Below are positions 63,186 through 64,000 of a stretch of 64,000 nucleotides of DNA, in pieces (position 1 is the first letter of the stretch; each line of letters opens with the position of its first letter). A program made the translations under genes and the position numbers. This stretch comes from Natrinema salsiterrestre (GTDB taxonomy: Archaea; Halobacteriota; Halobacteria; Halobacteriales; Natrialbaceae): the NCBI RefSeq assembly GCF_029502005.1, contig NZ_JAMQOT010000003.1, forward strand, positions 62,001 through 126,000, given 5' to 3'. Under the pieces are notes generated by a model that saw nothing but the letters and a program-made list of their open reading frames with translations, searched no databases and was not told where the DNA came from.

Positions 63186-63400
63186 TCGGCCGGATCCTCG
63201 ACCGCTGTGAGACGGGGCTTCTCAGTTCGCTGTTCCGCTCGAAGCCGATGCTTGCCGGCGAACTCGACCGCATCGTCCACACTCACTGTATCGTCGGCCA
63301 GCTGAGCGATTACCTGTACCCCGCCGAACCGGGCGAGTACGAGGTAGTTCGGTAATCGGATGTCCGGTGGCGTCATCTCGACGGTCGTCTTCGCGGCCAC
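63182..63400 (-). CDS. OB-fold (DUF35-like) protein, apparently lacking the zinc ribbon
   Basis: The segment GEVAAKTTVEMTPPDIRLPNYLVLARFGGVQVIAQLADDTVSVDDAVEFAG resembles the OB half of DUF35 proteins that partner acyl-CoA enzymes. The N-terminal rubredoxin-like zinc ribbon is missing. A GTG at 63400 (or ATG at 63376) would give 72 or 64 residues. It lies right after the CoA-transferase stop and may be a truncated or split gene. Confidence 0.5.
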   Translation of the reverse strand: MAAKTTVEMTPPDIRLPNYLVLARFGGVQVIAQLADDTVSVDDAVEFAGKHRLRAEQRTEKPRLTAVEDPAD

Positions 63401-63416
63401 TTCTCCGGTCTCGAGT

Positions 63417-64000
63417 TCATTCCTCGTCGTCTCCCGAGCCGAACACGCCGGCGTTTGCCAGCGCCTCGACCTCCTCCTCGGAGTACCCCAGTTCGCGGAA
63501 CACCGCTCGGTTGTGTTCACCGAGCAGCGGCGGCGCGGAGTCGAACCCGCTCTCTGCGTTATCGTACCGGAGCGGGTGTTCGATGACCGGAATCTCCCCG
63601 AGCTCCGGATGTTCGACCTCGGTGATCGTCCCTCGCGCGTCTATCTGTGGGTTGTGCAACGCCTCTTCGACGTCGTAGACCGGGCCGGCCGGGACACCGG
63701 CGTCCTCCGCGATGATCTCGATCCACTGGTCCGTGGTCTTCTCGCTGAGAGTGTCCTCGATCTCGGCTTCCAACTCGCCGATGTGCTCGACGCGGTCCTT
63801 ATTCGTCTCGAAGCGATCGTCGGCCGGGAGATCGGGCCGGTCGAGCGCCTCACAGAGCTCGCCCCAGAGCTTCTCGTTGAGGATGCAGATATTCAGGTGT
63901 CCGTCCTCGGTCTCGAAGGTCTGGTACGGCGCGAGTACCGGATCCTTCGTCCCCATCCGCCGCGTCTCCTCGCCGGCGAACACCATGCCGGCCTGTTTCG
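63417..64000 (-). CDS. Class III CoA-transferase (CaiB/BaiF family), C-terminal part, gene runs off window
   Basis: The frame is open to the right edge, so only the last about 194 residues are seen. QTFETEDGHLNICILNEKLWGELCEALDRPDL and AGVPAGPVYDVEEALHNPQIDARGTITEVEHPELGEIPVIEHPLR are hallmark CaiB/BaiF sequences. It transfers CoA between carboxylic acids. An in-frame Met at 63986 is internal rather than the true start. Confidence 0.9.
   Translation of the reverse strand, partial: KQAGMVFAGEETRRMGTKDPVLAPYQTFETEDGHLNICILNEKLWGELCEALDRPDLPADDRFETNKDRVEHIGELEAEIEDTLSEKTTDQWIEIIAEDAGVPAGPVYDVEEALHNPQIDARGTITEVEHPELGEIPVIEHPLRYDNAESGFDSAPPLLGEHNRAVFRELGYSEEEVEALANAGVFGSGDDEE

Overview
The window is a piece of a haloarchaeal (class Halobacteria) genome. 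The evidence is high GC, strongly acidic proteins, Tat-type lipoprotein signals, leaderless starts about 25-30 nt downstream of TATA-like boxes, an S8e ribosomal protein, an archaeal Orc1/Cdc6, DacZ, HTH_10 and TFB-type factors, and a haloarchaeal polyhydroxyalkanoate (PHA) operon. PHA genes, otsAB and many CTCGAG words together hint at a Natrialba/Natrinema/Haloterrigena-type genus, but this is only a guess.

Layout. 1-2.5 kb: end of a surface-glycan locus (sugar-nucleotide epimerase and polyprenyl-phosphate sugar transferase). 2.5-3.3 kb: decayed DNA with a UPF0175 antitoxin pseudogene. 3.3-6.5 kb: small membrane and envelope proteins. 6.5-11.1 kb: PHA locus, phaR-phaP-phaE-phaC and phaB on the minus strand with phaJ divergent. 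11.2-19.6 kb: nucleoside uptake and salvage (phosphohexomutase-family enzyme, BMP lipoprotein, ABC ATPase, two permeases, cytidine deaminase, uridine phosphorylase). 19.6-21.2 kb: dacZ-mscS (c-di-AMP synthase and mechanosensitive channel). 21.9-22.4 kb: tRNA-Leu with a duplicated 3' end and debris that looks like an old integration site. 22.5-54.4 kb: mostly housekeeping and regulatory genes, including coaD, malic enzyme, S8e, a PhoU regulator, a riboflavin/F420-type reductase, msrA, cobalamin genes, an ABC exporter, an HTH_10 sensor, a Tat-exported metalloprotease, otsBA and an M24 peptidase.

54.4-57.4 kb is a probable replication origin. An orc1/cdc6 gene has five ORB-like repeats on its 5' side, in two opposed orientations around an AT-rich stretch, and a sixth ORB-like site beyond its 3' end. 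A four-unit array of about 31-bp hairpin-bearing repeats sits at the orc1 3' end. A frameshifted, truncated TFB pseudogene borders the origin.

57.5-64 kb is a catabolic-looking cluster with no recognisable known substrate: DoxX-like protein, Asp-box propeller, TatD-like hydrolase, FAH-family protein, amidohydrolase, TetR regulator, an OB-fold fragment and a class III CoA-transferase that runs off the window. Its two divergent promoter regions carry the same inverted repeat, TTTAC-N6-GTAAA, which suggests a single TetR regulon. This cluster and the origin are the most interesting parts of the window.
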